Assembly (NCBI RefSeq): GCF_950295315.1
Contig: NW_026647180.1
Location: 1,426,001 to 1,490,000, forward strand
From: Erinaceus europaeus
Taxonomy: Eukaryota; Chordata; Mammalia; Eulipotyphla; Erinaceidae
Direction of reading: 5' to 3'
Length of the DNA stretch: 64,000 bases
In this document: positions 32,964-45,200 of the stretch, one piece after another
Layout: each line of letters starts with the position of its first letter
Position numbering within the stretch: position 1 is the first letter of the stretch
Position numbers and translations under genes: made by a program
Notes under the pieces: model-generated
Database searches by the model: none
Seen by the model: only the letters and a program-made list of their open reading frames with translations
What the model was told of the DNA's origin: nothing

Positions 32964-35900
32964 AGCAGCCAGGCCCTCAGGTGAGGGGCGGGGCTGTGAT
33001 CTCCACTGGAAACTCCTAATTCAGCCAATGGAGGCATTCATCTTCCTTTTGTCTCTCCATAGCAAGGGCCTGGGGAGTTTGTGCTTCCTGCAAGCAAAGC
33101 AACTTTGTATGGGACACTCATGGATGCCTACTTCTGGGAATCTCTTTGAGTGTGATGTGTGGACAGCAGGACACCATGATCAGTGATTGTGAGGCCACAG
33201 GAGCAATTGCCTTAGCCAGACCCAAAGTGGACGTGTAAGGGGCCGGGTTCATCCACTATTGTTTGGTCAAACACAGATCCCATCTATGTTGAAACTCTTT
33301 CTGGGTTCTTTTTGGGCTTGTAATCTGCTTTCCACTGAGAAGTGGACTGGGAGCATGGAGTCTGAGTACGCAGCCAAACGTGACTGGACAAGGTCCTGCC
33401 CCTGAATTCTGCGGGGTGCCCCAGCTTCCCCCATTGGCAGTGTTTGCATGATAGTGAGGCATGAGATTGAATCGGGAACTCTGGAGAGCGAGACATGAGA
33501 GTCCCTTTGCAAATGCATTCTTGCTTAGCCAGAATCTGTCCTAGCTGGCTTTCCCTAACCAGCTAGGTTCTCTGTACATAAGTTGCAGGTGAGGCTGGCA
33601 ACGTTGACACACATGCTCTGAGACTACTATAGGTGAGTTCTGAGCACACACAGACACACACTGACAGAGAAACAGACAGACAGACACACACACACACACA
33701 CACACATTACTGTCAGGTCTGGTAGTACAGCATATGGTGAAGGCTGGGGCTGTCTGGGGTCTGTGGGCATGAGAGCTGCTGCCTTAAAATCTCTACAAGC
33801 CAGGTTTGAACCTGTCATCAATGAACACAGTGTAGAAGGTTTTTGAATTCTGGTCTCTTTCCAACTCATCTATTTCTCTTCTCGCCTTCTCTGTCTCTAA
33901 CTCTCACATGCTCTCACACACTCTGTCTTCACTCATTAATATTTTACTTATATACTGATTTGACTCACAGACCCAGATATACAAAGAGAGTTACCAGAGC
34001 ACTGCTGAGTTCTGGTTTGTTGTGTTGGCGATTTCACCTAGGCTACAGTAGCATCAGTTTGTAAGTCTTTCTGACACAAGCCATATTCTGTCTCCTCATT
34101 TCCATGCCAGTATCACTCAGAGTTTATAATAAAGATATACATACATATATATATACATATATATTTATATATATGTCATTTTTAGAATTGTCAAAATATG
34201 TGTTTGACCTTAATTCAGAATTACCACATTTATAACAGCCTAGTTTTTCAGAAATAATGGCCATATAGTTGGAGCAGCATTCAATACAAATATAAATAAT
34301 AGAACCTTCCAGTAGCATTTCTAATCGTGTTTCTATCAGCATCCTTATTGTAATTATCATAGCCCAGAACTTCCCTTCTTTTTATAGTGTAAGTTTCAAT
34401 ACATATGTGTTTGTTTTCTTTCTCCGGAAATCTTAATTTCCCTGGACCCTGATGTGTTAGGGGATTTTTGAAGCAGCCCTCTGTTTCTCAGCAGATGGTT
34501 TCTATGTTTCTGTTGTAATCAGGTCTTCTTGTGGTTTTTGTTTTTATTTATTTATTTATTTTTTCAAGTCCTCCTAGATCATCCCCATTTATTTGCATAT
34601 TTATTTCTTTAGTCAGGTATCACATATGGGGTCATTTCTTCTGTTTGATAGATTTTCTCGTATAATTGAAGGGAACTTTAGAAGCACAATACATTTCCAG
34701 GGGCAAATAGTACACACATATGGAGAAGGCCTACGTTGTCTGGGGTCTGTAGGCATTAGAGCTGCTGTCTTACAATCTCTACAACCCAGGTTTGAACCTG
34801 TCATGAATGAACAAAATCTAGGGGGGTTTGACTTCTGGTCTATTTGCAACTCTTCTATTTCTCTTCTCACCTTCTCTGTCTCTGACTCTCACAGGCTCTC
34901 ACTCACTCTGTCTGCACTCAGTATTATTTTACTTATATCCTTATTTTATTGACAGGCCCAGATATACAAAGTGAGTTGCCAGAGCACTGCTGAGCTCTGG
35001 CTTTTTTGTTGGTGTTTTCACCAGGGCTACTTGACCCTCAGCTTTGTAAGTCTCTTTGACTCAAGCCATATTCTGTCTCCTCATATCCATGGCAGTATCT
35101 CTCAGACTAAAGATATACATCCTTATACATATATAAATATACATATATATGTCATATTTGGAATTGTCAACCTATGTAATTGATCTTAATCAGAATTAAC
35201 ACATTTATAACAGCTTCCTTTTTCATTAATAATTGGCCACATAGCTGGAGCAGTATTCAATACAATTATAAATAATAGAACCTTCCAGTAGCATTTCTAA
35301 TAGCATTTATATCAGCATCCTTATTGAAATTATCATAGTACAGAACTTGCCTCCTTTCTCTAGTGTAAGCTTCAAGACATATGAGTTTCTTTTCATTCTC
35401 CTGAAATCTTAATTTCCCTGGACTCTGAAGTGTCTCGGAATTTTTGAAGCAGCCCTCTGTTTCTCAGCAGATGGTTTTCATTTTCTGGTGTAATCAGGTC
35501 TTCTTGTGCTTTTTGTTTTTATTTTTCATTTTTTTCAATTCCTCCTAGATCATCCCCATTTATTTGCATATTTATTTATTTATTTAGTCCTATATAACAT
35601 GAGGGGTCATTTCTTATGCTTGATAGATATTTCTCTTATAATTGAAGGGAAGTTTACACTCACAATACATTTCCTGTCATATATAGTACACACGTATGGT
35701 GAAGGCTGGGGTTGTCTGGGGTCTGTGGACATGAGACTGCTGCCTTACAATCTCTACAACCCAGGTTTGAACCTGTCATGTATGAACACAGTGTGGGAGG
35801 TTTTTGTCTTCTGGTATTTTTCCAAATCTTCTATTTCTCTTCTTGTTTTCTCTGTCTCTGACTCTCACAGGCTCTCACTCACTCTGTCTGCACTCGTTAA

Positions 35901-38900
35901 TATTTTACTTATATATTATTTTACTGACAGGCCCAGATATACAAAGAGAGTCACCAGGGCACTGCTGAGCTCTGGCTTGTTTTGTTGGCGATTTCACCTA
36001 GGTTTCTGGAGCCTCAGCTTTGTAAGTCTCTCTGGCACAAGCCATACTCTGTCTCCTCATAGACATGCCAGTATACCTCATAGTTTATAATAAAGAAACA
36101 CATACATATATGTACATACATATATATATATATATCAGTCATTTTTAGAATTTTTGACCTTTTTATTTGATCTTAATGCAGAATTACCACATTTATAACA
36201 GCCTTTTTATTCATAAATAATTGGGCACATAGTTGGAGCTGGTTTCAGTACAATTATAAATTATAAACCTTCCAGGAGCATTTCCAATAACCTTTCTATC
36301 AGTATCCTTATTGTAATTATCATAGCACAGAACTTGCCTCCAATTTCTAGTATAAGTTTCAATATGTATGTGTTGCTTTTCATTCACGGGAAATCTTAAT
36401 TTGCCTGGACCCTGAATTGTCATGGAATTTTTTAAGCAGCCCTCTGTTTCTCAGCAGACGTTTTCTATATTTCTGCTGTAATCAGGTCTTCCTGTGGTTT
36501 TTGTTTTTATTTTTATCTTTTTCAAATCCTCCTAGATCATCCCCATATATTTTTATATTTATTTATATATTTATTCCGATATCACATGAGGGGTCATTTC
36601 TTCTGCCTGACAGATTTGCTCTTATAATTGAAGGGAACTTTGGAGACACAATACATTTCCTTTTGCAGATACTACACACTACTACAACTACTACTGCACT
36701 GTTTTTGACAGTGACATCCAATGCACAATGGATTAGTATTGCATGGCTCTAAAGAATGTTCCCTATTTAACCTACAGTGTTTTTAACCTCACAAATATTT
36801 ATTCTGTTCTTTCTTGGGGGATGAATGGTTTACAGTCAACAGTTACATGTAATAGTGGCTACGGGGGTGATTTTTCCCAATTTCCCAGTATTTCTGTACA
36901 TCATTTGTAACTTTCTTATTGAGGAGAAGGAAACAGTCATAAATTGAGAGAGCAGGGCCCAAGCAGTAAGAGAGACAGAGAGACAGCTGCAGCTCTGATT
37001 TGCTACTAGCCCAGCTTTTCCCTAGCTGGGTAAGTGGTGAACAGGGGCTCAAAATGGTGTCCTGGGATTCCACATAGTTCTCTGGCATTCTTCCTTAGCC
37101 AGAATCTGGGCTAGCTGGCTTGCCCTGACCAGCTAGGTTCTCTGTACATAAGTTGCAGGTGAGGCTGGCTACCTTGACACCCATGCTCTGAGACTACTAC
37201 AAGTTAGCTCTGAGCACACACAGACACACACAGACAGACAGACAGACAGACAGACACAGGCACACACACACACACATTAGTGTCAGGTCTGGTAGTACAG
37301 CATATGGTGAAGGCTGGGGCTGTCTGGGGTCTGTGGGCATGAGAGCTGCTACCTTACAATCTCTACAAGCCAGGTTTGAACCTGTCATTAATGAACACAG
37401 AGTAGGAGGTTTTTGAATTCTGGTCTCTTTTCAACTCTTCTATTTCTGTTCTCGCCTTCTCTGTCTCTGACTCTCACAGGCTCTCACTCACTCTGTCTGC
37501 ACTCAGTATTATTTTACTTATATCCTTATTTTATTGACAGGCCCAGATATACAAAGTGAGTTGCCAGAGCACTGCTGAGCTCTGGCTTTTTTGTTGGTGT
37601 TTTCACTTAGGCTACTTGAGCCTCAGCTTTGTAAGTCTCTTTGACTCAAGCCATATTCTGTCTCCTCATATCCATGGCAGTATCTCTCAGCCTTTATAAT
37701 AAAGATATACATCCATATACATATATAAATATACATATATAAATATACATATATATATCTGTCATTTTTGGAATTGCCAACCTATGTAATTGATCTTAAT
37801 CAGAATTAACACATTTTAACAGCTTCTTTTTCATGAATAATTGGCCACATAGCTGGAGCAGGATTCAATACAATTATAAATAATAGAACCTTCCAGTAGC
37901 ATTTCTAATAGCATTTCTATCAGCATCCTTATTGAAATTATCATAGTACAGAACTTGCCTCCTTTCTCTAGTGTAACCTTCAATACATATGTGTTTCTTT
38001 TCATTCTCCTGAAATCTTAATTTTCCTGGACTCTGAAGTGTCTTGGAATTTTTGAAGCAGCCCTCTGTTTCTCAGCAGATGGTTTCTATCTTTCTACTGT
38101 AATCGGATCTCCTCGTGCTTTATTTTTTTTTTAAATCCTCCTCGATCATCCACATTTATTTGCATATTTATTGATTTATTTAGTCCATTTCCATGAGAGG
38201 TCATTTCTTCTGCTTGATAGATTTTTTCTTATAATTGAAGGGAAGTTTACACTCACAATACATTTCCTGTCATAAATACTACACACATATGGTGAAGACT
38301 GGGGTTGTCTGGGGTCTGTGGACATGAGACTGCTGCCTTACAATCTCTACAACCCAGGATTGAAACTGTCATGTATGAATGCAGTGTGGGAGGTTTTTGA
38401 CTTCTGGTCTCTTTCCAACTCTTCTATTTCTCTTCTTGCCTTTGCTGTCTCTGACTCTCACAGGCTCTCCCTCACTCTGTCTGCACTCATTAATATTTTA
38501 CTTATATATTATTTTACTGACAGGCCCAGATATACAAAGTGAGTCACTAGGCCACTGATGAGTTCTGGCTTGTTTTATTGGCGATTTCACCTAGGTTTCT
38601 GGAGCCTAAGCTTTGTAAATCTCTCTGGCACAAGCCATACTCTGTCTCATAGCCATGCTAGTATATCTCATAGTTTATAATAAAGAAACACATACATATA
38701 TGTACATATATATATATCAGTCATTATATATATATATATATATATATATCATGCCTGTGCCTCGATGGATGTGTGTGTGTGTGTGTGTGTGAGACTCTGA
38801 AAGTATGTGTTTGTGTGTGTGTAAGTGTGTGAGGGAGGGAGAGAGGGAAAGAACAACAGAATCACTGTGGCACAGGTATTTTTGTGCAAAACACATGGCA

Positions 38901-39289
38901 CATTCTGATTTACAGCTCAATATTGACACCATTGTAGCTCTCCTTGGCCCTTGGTCGCTTTTCTTCTTTTCAAATCTAAAGACACTGAAGAGGGAGAGTT
39001 TTTTTCCCTGAGGCTTTTACTGGGAACTAGCAGCTACAATGTGTGTGTTGCCTGACTAGGAAACTTTGGTGCCTGTCCATGTGGAGAGTCTCCTGGATGA
39101 GTTCCTTCTGGAGCCTTTTTCGATCGGTCCCGTTGGAGATGCATATAGCTAATGATTTGGAGATGTTACTCCTTTGGACAATTTTTTTCCTGATGCACAG
39201 CTTCTCTCCAGGTTTTAGCAATCAATTGTTTGAATATCATATCGAATCCATTGTAGAAAATGACTAAATCAGTGTCTCTCTCTCTCTCT

Positions 39290-39341
<52 letters not shown>

Positions 39342-40630
39342 CATGTAGAGGTCTGAAAATATTTTTTAGCTAGAGACCTGCACAGCTCTGGATTAGGGTA
39401 AGAATTCTGATACACTTGGACATTCTGATCCACAGTCATGGGAGACATCTCACAGAACCATTCCTATACCTCTTATCACTCTACAAATCTCTCTCAGCAC
39501 AAACTACCGCTGCCAAATGATCTACTTCCCTCTTGCTCTTTTTGTCCACCAAGTCCTATCCCAAAACTGTAAATCAAAGAAGAAATAGACATAGTGCAGT
39601 TCCCTGCACACAGGACAGTCTGAGGCTGGACCTGGAGATGCAATACACCAGCCTGCATCTTGGCTGGAGCATCACTAAGACTACTTCCAAATGGAGAGGC
39701 GAGGGAAGTTTCGGAGAGTGGGCTGCAGGCCAAATGTTGCTTCTCAGAGTGGGGTAAGACCTAGATGTTCTAAGTGTAACCTTTCCTCACAAACATAAAA
39801 TAACTATGCCACTTGTAAGAAGTATGCATGGGCATGGAGGGTTTGTCTTCAGTGCTCTGGCACTGATCAACACAGGTCCAGAATTTCTGTACTTTTCTGT
39901 CACTGTCATTCTGTTTCTCTGACTGTCTCTACGTGCCTTCTTCATTGGACCCTTATGGAAGTCAATGCATGCATCGTGATCTCAGACTTCCTGGTGTTGA
40001 AATTTTCCTTTCTTTGCCTTTGAATTATTTAGTCTCCTGCATATGGTGTAGTTCATTGGGGAACTGAGGAGACAGCGATCCTGCTGCAGGTAACAGGCAT
40101 ATGTCCATCTCCAGCTGCAGCTGTCCAGGCCCTCTGTGCTTGACTCCCATTCTCCAGGGCTCTGAGGCTGACACTCAGCCTAAATGCAGCCCTCCTCAAT
40201 TTCCTGCACCGTATCCTTGTCCTTTTTCCATGAGAGCCCAGGTCAAGAGAAGTGAAACTCTATCCCTCTGGCACACACATTGTGCTTTCCCTGTATTGGG
40301 CCGAGTGTAAAGGATCTGTGGGACTGATGGACACACCAGTGTCCAGATTTTCCATGCCAAACGGAAGCTTCCAGGGTTCTGAAAGAGGGTGTTTTGATGG
40401 CTGTGAAAAGTCTTTTCCAAGTGCCTCATGGGGTTTCAAATCCTTTTGAAACCTGAAGTTCTTTCTTGTATCTAGGGAATATTCTCACCTCTGGTCAGAA
40501 TGCCCTCCCAACTAGGATCACAAGTATCTCGGTGTCAGGAGGACTGCCAGCCTGCTAGCTCCTGGAGGGATTCCTGAATATGTCCTCTGATCCCACGTGG
40601 TAACAGGTGTTTCCAATTGTCTTTATTAAT
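32964..40630 (+). repeat. Higher-order unit 1 (7667 bp)
   Basis: Order: end of E (with candidate-exon frame 33065-33238 ending GTGTAA), A, core 33727, B, core 34717, B, core 35693, B, C (36670), A, core 37298, B, core 38286, truncated B, P remnant, D (38974), CT/TA (39280-39340), E to 40630. It is the most divergent unit. Private changes concentrate in its first 1.3 kb (for example 33276, 33393, 33974, 34008-34040, 34196), as expected at an array edge. Later parts match units 2-4 almost base for base. Confidence 0.95.
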
Positions 40631-40647
40631 AGCAGCCAGGCCCTCAG

Positions 40648-40729
40648 GTGAGGGGCGGGGCTGTGATCTCCACTGGAAACTCCTAATTCAGTCAATGGAG
40701 GCATTCATCTTCCTTTTGTCTCTCCATAG
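40648..40729 (+). promoter_or_regulatory. E GC-box/CCAAT segment or 82-base mini-intron
   Basis: Starts with a donor-like CCTCAGGTGAGG and ends with the acceptor CTCTCCATAG, an 82-base potential intron. Inside it is GGGGCGGGGC, a perfect Sp1-type GC box (40653-40662), and, in every unit except this one, GCCAATGG about 35 bases further on. The same pair occurs in E copies 1, 3, 7 and 9. Either reading (short intron or bidirectional-type promoter element) is possible. Confidence 0.4.
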
Positions 40730-41640
40730 CAAGGGCCTGGGGAGTTTGTGCTTCCTGCAAGCAAAGCAACTTTGTATGGGACACTCATGGATGCCTACTT
40801 CTGGGAATCTCTTTGAGTGTGATGTGTGGACAGCAGGACACCATGATCAGTGATTGTGAGGCCACAGGAGCAATTGCCTTAGCCAGACCCAAAGTGGACG
40901 TGTAAGGGGCCGGGTTCATCCACTATTGTTTGGTCAAACACAGTTCCCATCTATGTTGAAACTCTTTCTGGGTTCTTTTTGGGCTTGTAATCTGCTTTCC
41001 ACTGAGAAGTGGACTGGGAGCATGGAGTCTGAGTACGCAGCCAAACGTGACTGGACAAGGTCCTGGCCCTGAATTCTGCGGGGTGCCCCAGCTTCCCCCA
41101 TTGGCAGTGTTTGCATGATAGTGAGGCATGAGATTGAATCGGGAACTCTGGAGAGCGAGACATGAGAGTCCCTTTGCAAATGCATTCTTGCTTAGCCAGA
41201 ATCTGTCCTAGCTGGCTTTCCCTAACCAGCTAGGTTCTCTGTACATAAGTTGCAGGTGAGGCTGGCAATGTTGACACACATGCTCTGAGACTACTATAGG
41301 TGAGTTCTGAGCACACACAGACACACACTGACAGAGAAACAGACAGACAGACACACACACACACACACACACACACATTACTGTCAGGTCTGGTAGTACA
41401 GCATATGGTGAAGGCTGGGGCTGTCTGGGGTCTGTGGGCATGAGAGCTGCTGCCTTAAAATCTCTACAAGCCAGGTTTGAACCTGTCATCAATGAACACA
41501 GTGTAGAAGGTTTTTGAATTCTGGTCTCTTTCCAACTCATCTATTTCTCTTCTCGCCTTCTCTGTCTCTAACTCTCACATGCTCTCACACACTCTGTCTT
41601 CACTCATTAATATTTTACTTATATACTGATTTGACTCACA

Positions 41641-41731
41641 GACCCAGATATACAAACAGAGTTACCAGAGCACTGCTGAGCTCTGGCTTGTTGTGTTGGC
41701 GATTTCACCTAGGCTACTGGAGCCTCAGTTT
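41641..41731 (+). other. B mini-exon (example copy)
   Basis: A 91-base segment between an acceptor (TTTGACTCACAG, after a pyrimidine-rich stretch) and a strong donor-like TTTGTAAGTCTTT. An AATAAA signal lies 68 bases past the donor (41799-41804). The same arrangement occurs in B modules throughout, for example at about 6731, 19049, 27050 and 45213. The segment contains the hedgehog-like CCAGAGCACTGCTGAGCTCT block, so it is probably exon-like by descent from an interspersed repeat. Two reading frames are open in many copies and stop in others. Confidence 0.35.
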
Positions 41732-41798
41732 GTAAGTCTTTCTGACACAAGCCATATTCTGTCTCCTCATTTCCATGCCAGTATCACTCAGAGTTTAT

Positions 41799-41804
41799 AA
41801 TAAA
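41799..41804 (+). terminator. AATAAA polyadenylation-like signal (example copy)
   Basis: AATAAA inside TTTATAATAAAGATATAC. In unit 2 it recurs at 43760-43765, 45369-45374 and 46350-46355. The second B (near 42776) has lost it through a small deletion (CAGACTAAAGATATAC). Use as a real poly(A) site is not shown. Confidence 0.4.
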
Positions 41805-42261
41805 GATATACATACATATATATATACATATATATTTATATATATGTCATTTTTAGAATTGTCAAACTATGTGTTTGACCTTAATTCAGAATTACCACAT
41901 TTATAACAGCCTAGTTTTTCAGAAATAATGGCCATATAGTTGGAGCAGCATTCAATACAAATATAAATAATAGAACCTTCCAGTAGCATTTCTAATCGTG
42001 TTTCTATCAGCATCCTTATTGTAATTATCATAGCCCAGAACTTCCCTTCTTTTTATAGTGTAAGTTTCAATACATATGTGTTTGTTTTCTTTCTCCGGAA
42101 ATCTTAATTTCCCTGGACCCTGATGTGTTAGGGGATTTTTGAAGCAGCCCTCTGTTTCTCAGCAGATGGTTTCTATGTTTCTGTTGTAATCAGGTCTTCT
42201 TGTGGTTTTTGTTTTTATTTATTTTTTTATTTTTTCAAGTCCTCCTAGATCATCCCCATTT

Positions 42262-42269
42262 ATTTGCAT
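42262..42269 (-). promoter_or_regulatory. Octamer motif in B module (example copy)
   Basis: ATTTGCAT on plus, ATGCAAAT on minus: the perfect POU-factor octamer. It is repeated at 1670-1677 and, in unit 2, at 43233-43240 and 45829-45836. The third B of each unit (near 44216) has lost it. It sits in a TTTA-rich tract where such words are easier to meet by chance. Confidence 0.4.
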
Positions 42270-45200
42270 ATTTATTTCTTTAGTCAGGTATCACATATGG
42301 GGTCATTTCTTCTGTTTGATAGATTTTCTCGTATAATTGAAGGGAACTTTAGAAGCACAATACATTTCCAGGGGCAAATAGTACACACATATGGAGAAGG
42401 CCTACGTTGTCTGGGGTCTGTAGGCATTAGAGCTGCTGTCTTACAATCTCTACAACCCAGGTTTGAACCTGTCATGAATGAACAAAATCTAGGGGGGTTT
42501 GACTTCTGGTCTATTTGCAACTCTTCTATTTCTCTTCTCACCTTCTCTGTCTCTGACTCTCACAGGCTCTCACTCACTCTGTCTGCACTCAGTATTATTT
42601 TACTTATATCCTTATTTTATTGACAGGCCCAGATATACAAAGTGAGTTGCCAGAGCACTGCTGAGCTCTGGCTTTTTTGTTGGTGTTTTCACCAGGGCTA
42701 CTTGACCCTCAGCTTTGTAAGTCTCTTTGACTCAAGCCATATTCTGTCTCCTCATATCCATGGCAGTATCTCTCAGACTAAAGATATACATCCTTATACA
42801 TATATAAATATACATATATATGTCATATTTGGAATTGTCAACCTATGTAATTGATCTTAATCAGAATTAACACATTTATAACAGCTTCCTTTTTCATTAA
42901 TAATTGGCCACATAGCTGGAGCAGTATTCAATACAATTATAAATAATAGAACCTTCCAGTAGCATTTCTAATAGCATTTATATCAGCATCCTTATTGAAA
43001 TTATCATAGTACAGAACTTGCCTCCTTTCTCTAGTGTAAGCTTCAAGACATATGAGTTTCTTTTCATTCTCCTGAAATCTTAATTTCCCTGGACTCTGAA
43101 GTGTCTCGGAATTTTTGAAGCAGCCCTCTGTTTCTCAGCAGATGGTTTTCATTTTCTGGTGTAATCAGGTCTTCTTGTGCTTTTTGTTTTTATTTTTCAT
43201 TTTTTTCAATTCCTCCTAGATCATCCCCATTTATTTGCATATTTATTTATTTATTTAGTCCTATATAACATGAGGGGTCATTTCTTATGCTTGATAGATA
43301 TTTCTCTTATAATTGAAGGGAAGTTTACACTCACAATACATTTCCTGTCATATATAGTACACACGTATGGTGAAGGCTGGGGTTGTCTGGGGTCTGTGGA
43401 CATGAGACTGCTGCCTTACAATCTCTACAACCCAGGTTTGAACCTGTCATGTATGAACACAGTGTGGGAGGTTTTTGTCTTCTGGTATTTTTCCAAATCT
43501 TCTATTTCTCTTCTTGTTTTCTCTGTCTCTGACTCTCACAGGCTCTCACTCACTCTGTCTGCACTCGTTAATATTTTACTTATATATTATTTTACTGACA
43601 GGCCCAGATATACAAAGAGAGTCACCAGGGCACTGCTGAGCTCTGGCTTGTTTTGTTGGCGATTTCACCTAGGTTTCTGGAGCCTCAGCTTTGTAAGTCT
43701 CTCTGGCACAAGCCATACTCTGTCTCCTCATAGACATGCCAGTATACCTCATAGTTTATAATAAAGAAACACATACATATATGTACATACATATATATAT
43801 ATATATCAGTCATTTTTAGAATTTTTGACCTTTTTATTTGATCTTAATGCAGAATTACCACATTTATAACAGCCTTTTTATTCATAAATAATTGGGCACA
43901 TAGTTGGAGCTGGTTTCAGTACAATTATAAATTATAAACCTTCCAGGAGCATTTCCAATAACCTTTCTATCAGTATCCTTATTGTAATTATCATAGCACA
44001 GAACTTGCCTCCAATTTCTAGTATAAGTTTCAATATGTATGTGTTGCTTTTCATTCACGGGAAATCTTAATTTGCCTGGACCCTGAATTGTCATGGAATT
44101 TTTTAAGCAGCCCTCTGTTTCTCAGCAGACGTTTTCTATATTTCTGCTGTAATCAGGTCTTCCTGTGGTTTTTGTTTTTATTTTTATCTTTTTCAAATCC
44201 TCCTAGATCATCCCCATATATTTTTATATTTATTTATATATTTATTCCGATATCACATGAGGGGTCATTTCTTCTGCCTGACAGATTTGCTCTTATAATT
44301 GAAGGGAACTTTGGAGACACAATACATTTCCTTTTGCAGATACTACACACTACTACAACTACTACTGCACTGTTTTTGACAGTGACATCCAATGCACAAT
44401 GGATTAGTATTGCATGGCTCTAAAGAATGTTCCCTATTTAACCTACAGTGTTTTTAACCTCACAAATATTTATTCTGTTCTTTCTTGGGGGATGAATGGT
44501 TTACAGTCAACAGTTACATGTAATAGTGGCTACGGGGGTGATTTTTCCCAATTTCCCAGTATTTCTGTACATCATTTGTAACTTTCTTATTGAGGAGAAG
44601 GAAACAGTCATAAATTGAGAGAGCAGGGCCCAAGCAGTAAGAGAGACAGAGAGACAGCTGCAGCTCTGATTTGCTACTAGCCCAGCTTTTCCCTAGCTGG
44701 GTAAGTGGTGAACAGGGGCTCAAAATGGTGTCCTGGGATTCCACATAGTTCTCTGGCATTCTTCCTTAGCCAGAATCTGGGCTAGCTGGCTTGCCCTGAC
44801 CAGCTAGGTTCTCTGTACATAAGTTGCAGGTGAGGCTGGCTACCTTGACACCCATGCTCTGAGACTACTACAAGTTAGCTCTGAGCACACACAGACACAC
44901 ACAGACAGACAGACAGACAGACAGACACAGGCACACACACACACACATTAGTGTCAGGTCTGGTAGTACAGCATATGGTGAAGGCTGGGGCTGTCTGGGG
45001 TCTGTGGGCATGAGAGCTGCTACCTTACAATCTCTACAAGCCAGGTTTGAACCTGTCATTAATGAACACAGAGTAGGAGGTTTTTGAATTCTGGTCTCTT
45101 TTCAACTCTTCTATTTCTGTTCTCGCCTTCTCTGTCTCTGACTCTCACAGGCTCTCACTCACTCTGTCTGCACTCAGTATTATTTTACTTATATCCTTAT

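Noticed and set aside
33650..33710. Possible CRISPR-like array in CAGACAGACAG / CACACA tracts
   Set aside because: These are uninterrupted eukaryotic microsatellites without spacers.
34593..34952. 119-codon frame in the first core-to-B joint of each unit
   Set aside because: Same reason: identical because the units are young copies. Low-complexity leucine/serine-rich translation of pyrimidine tracts.
35506..36090. 194-codon plus-strand frame in B modules, repeated in each 7.67 kb unit
   Set aside because: It runs through TTTA-rich, core and splice-site sequence. Its preservation between units only reflects their recent identity. Diverged B copies have stops in this frame.
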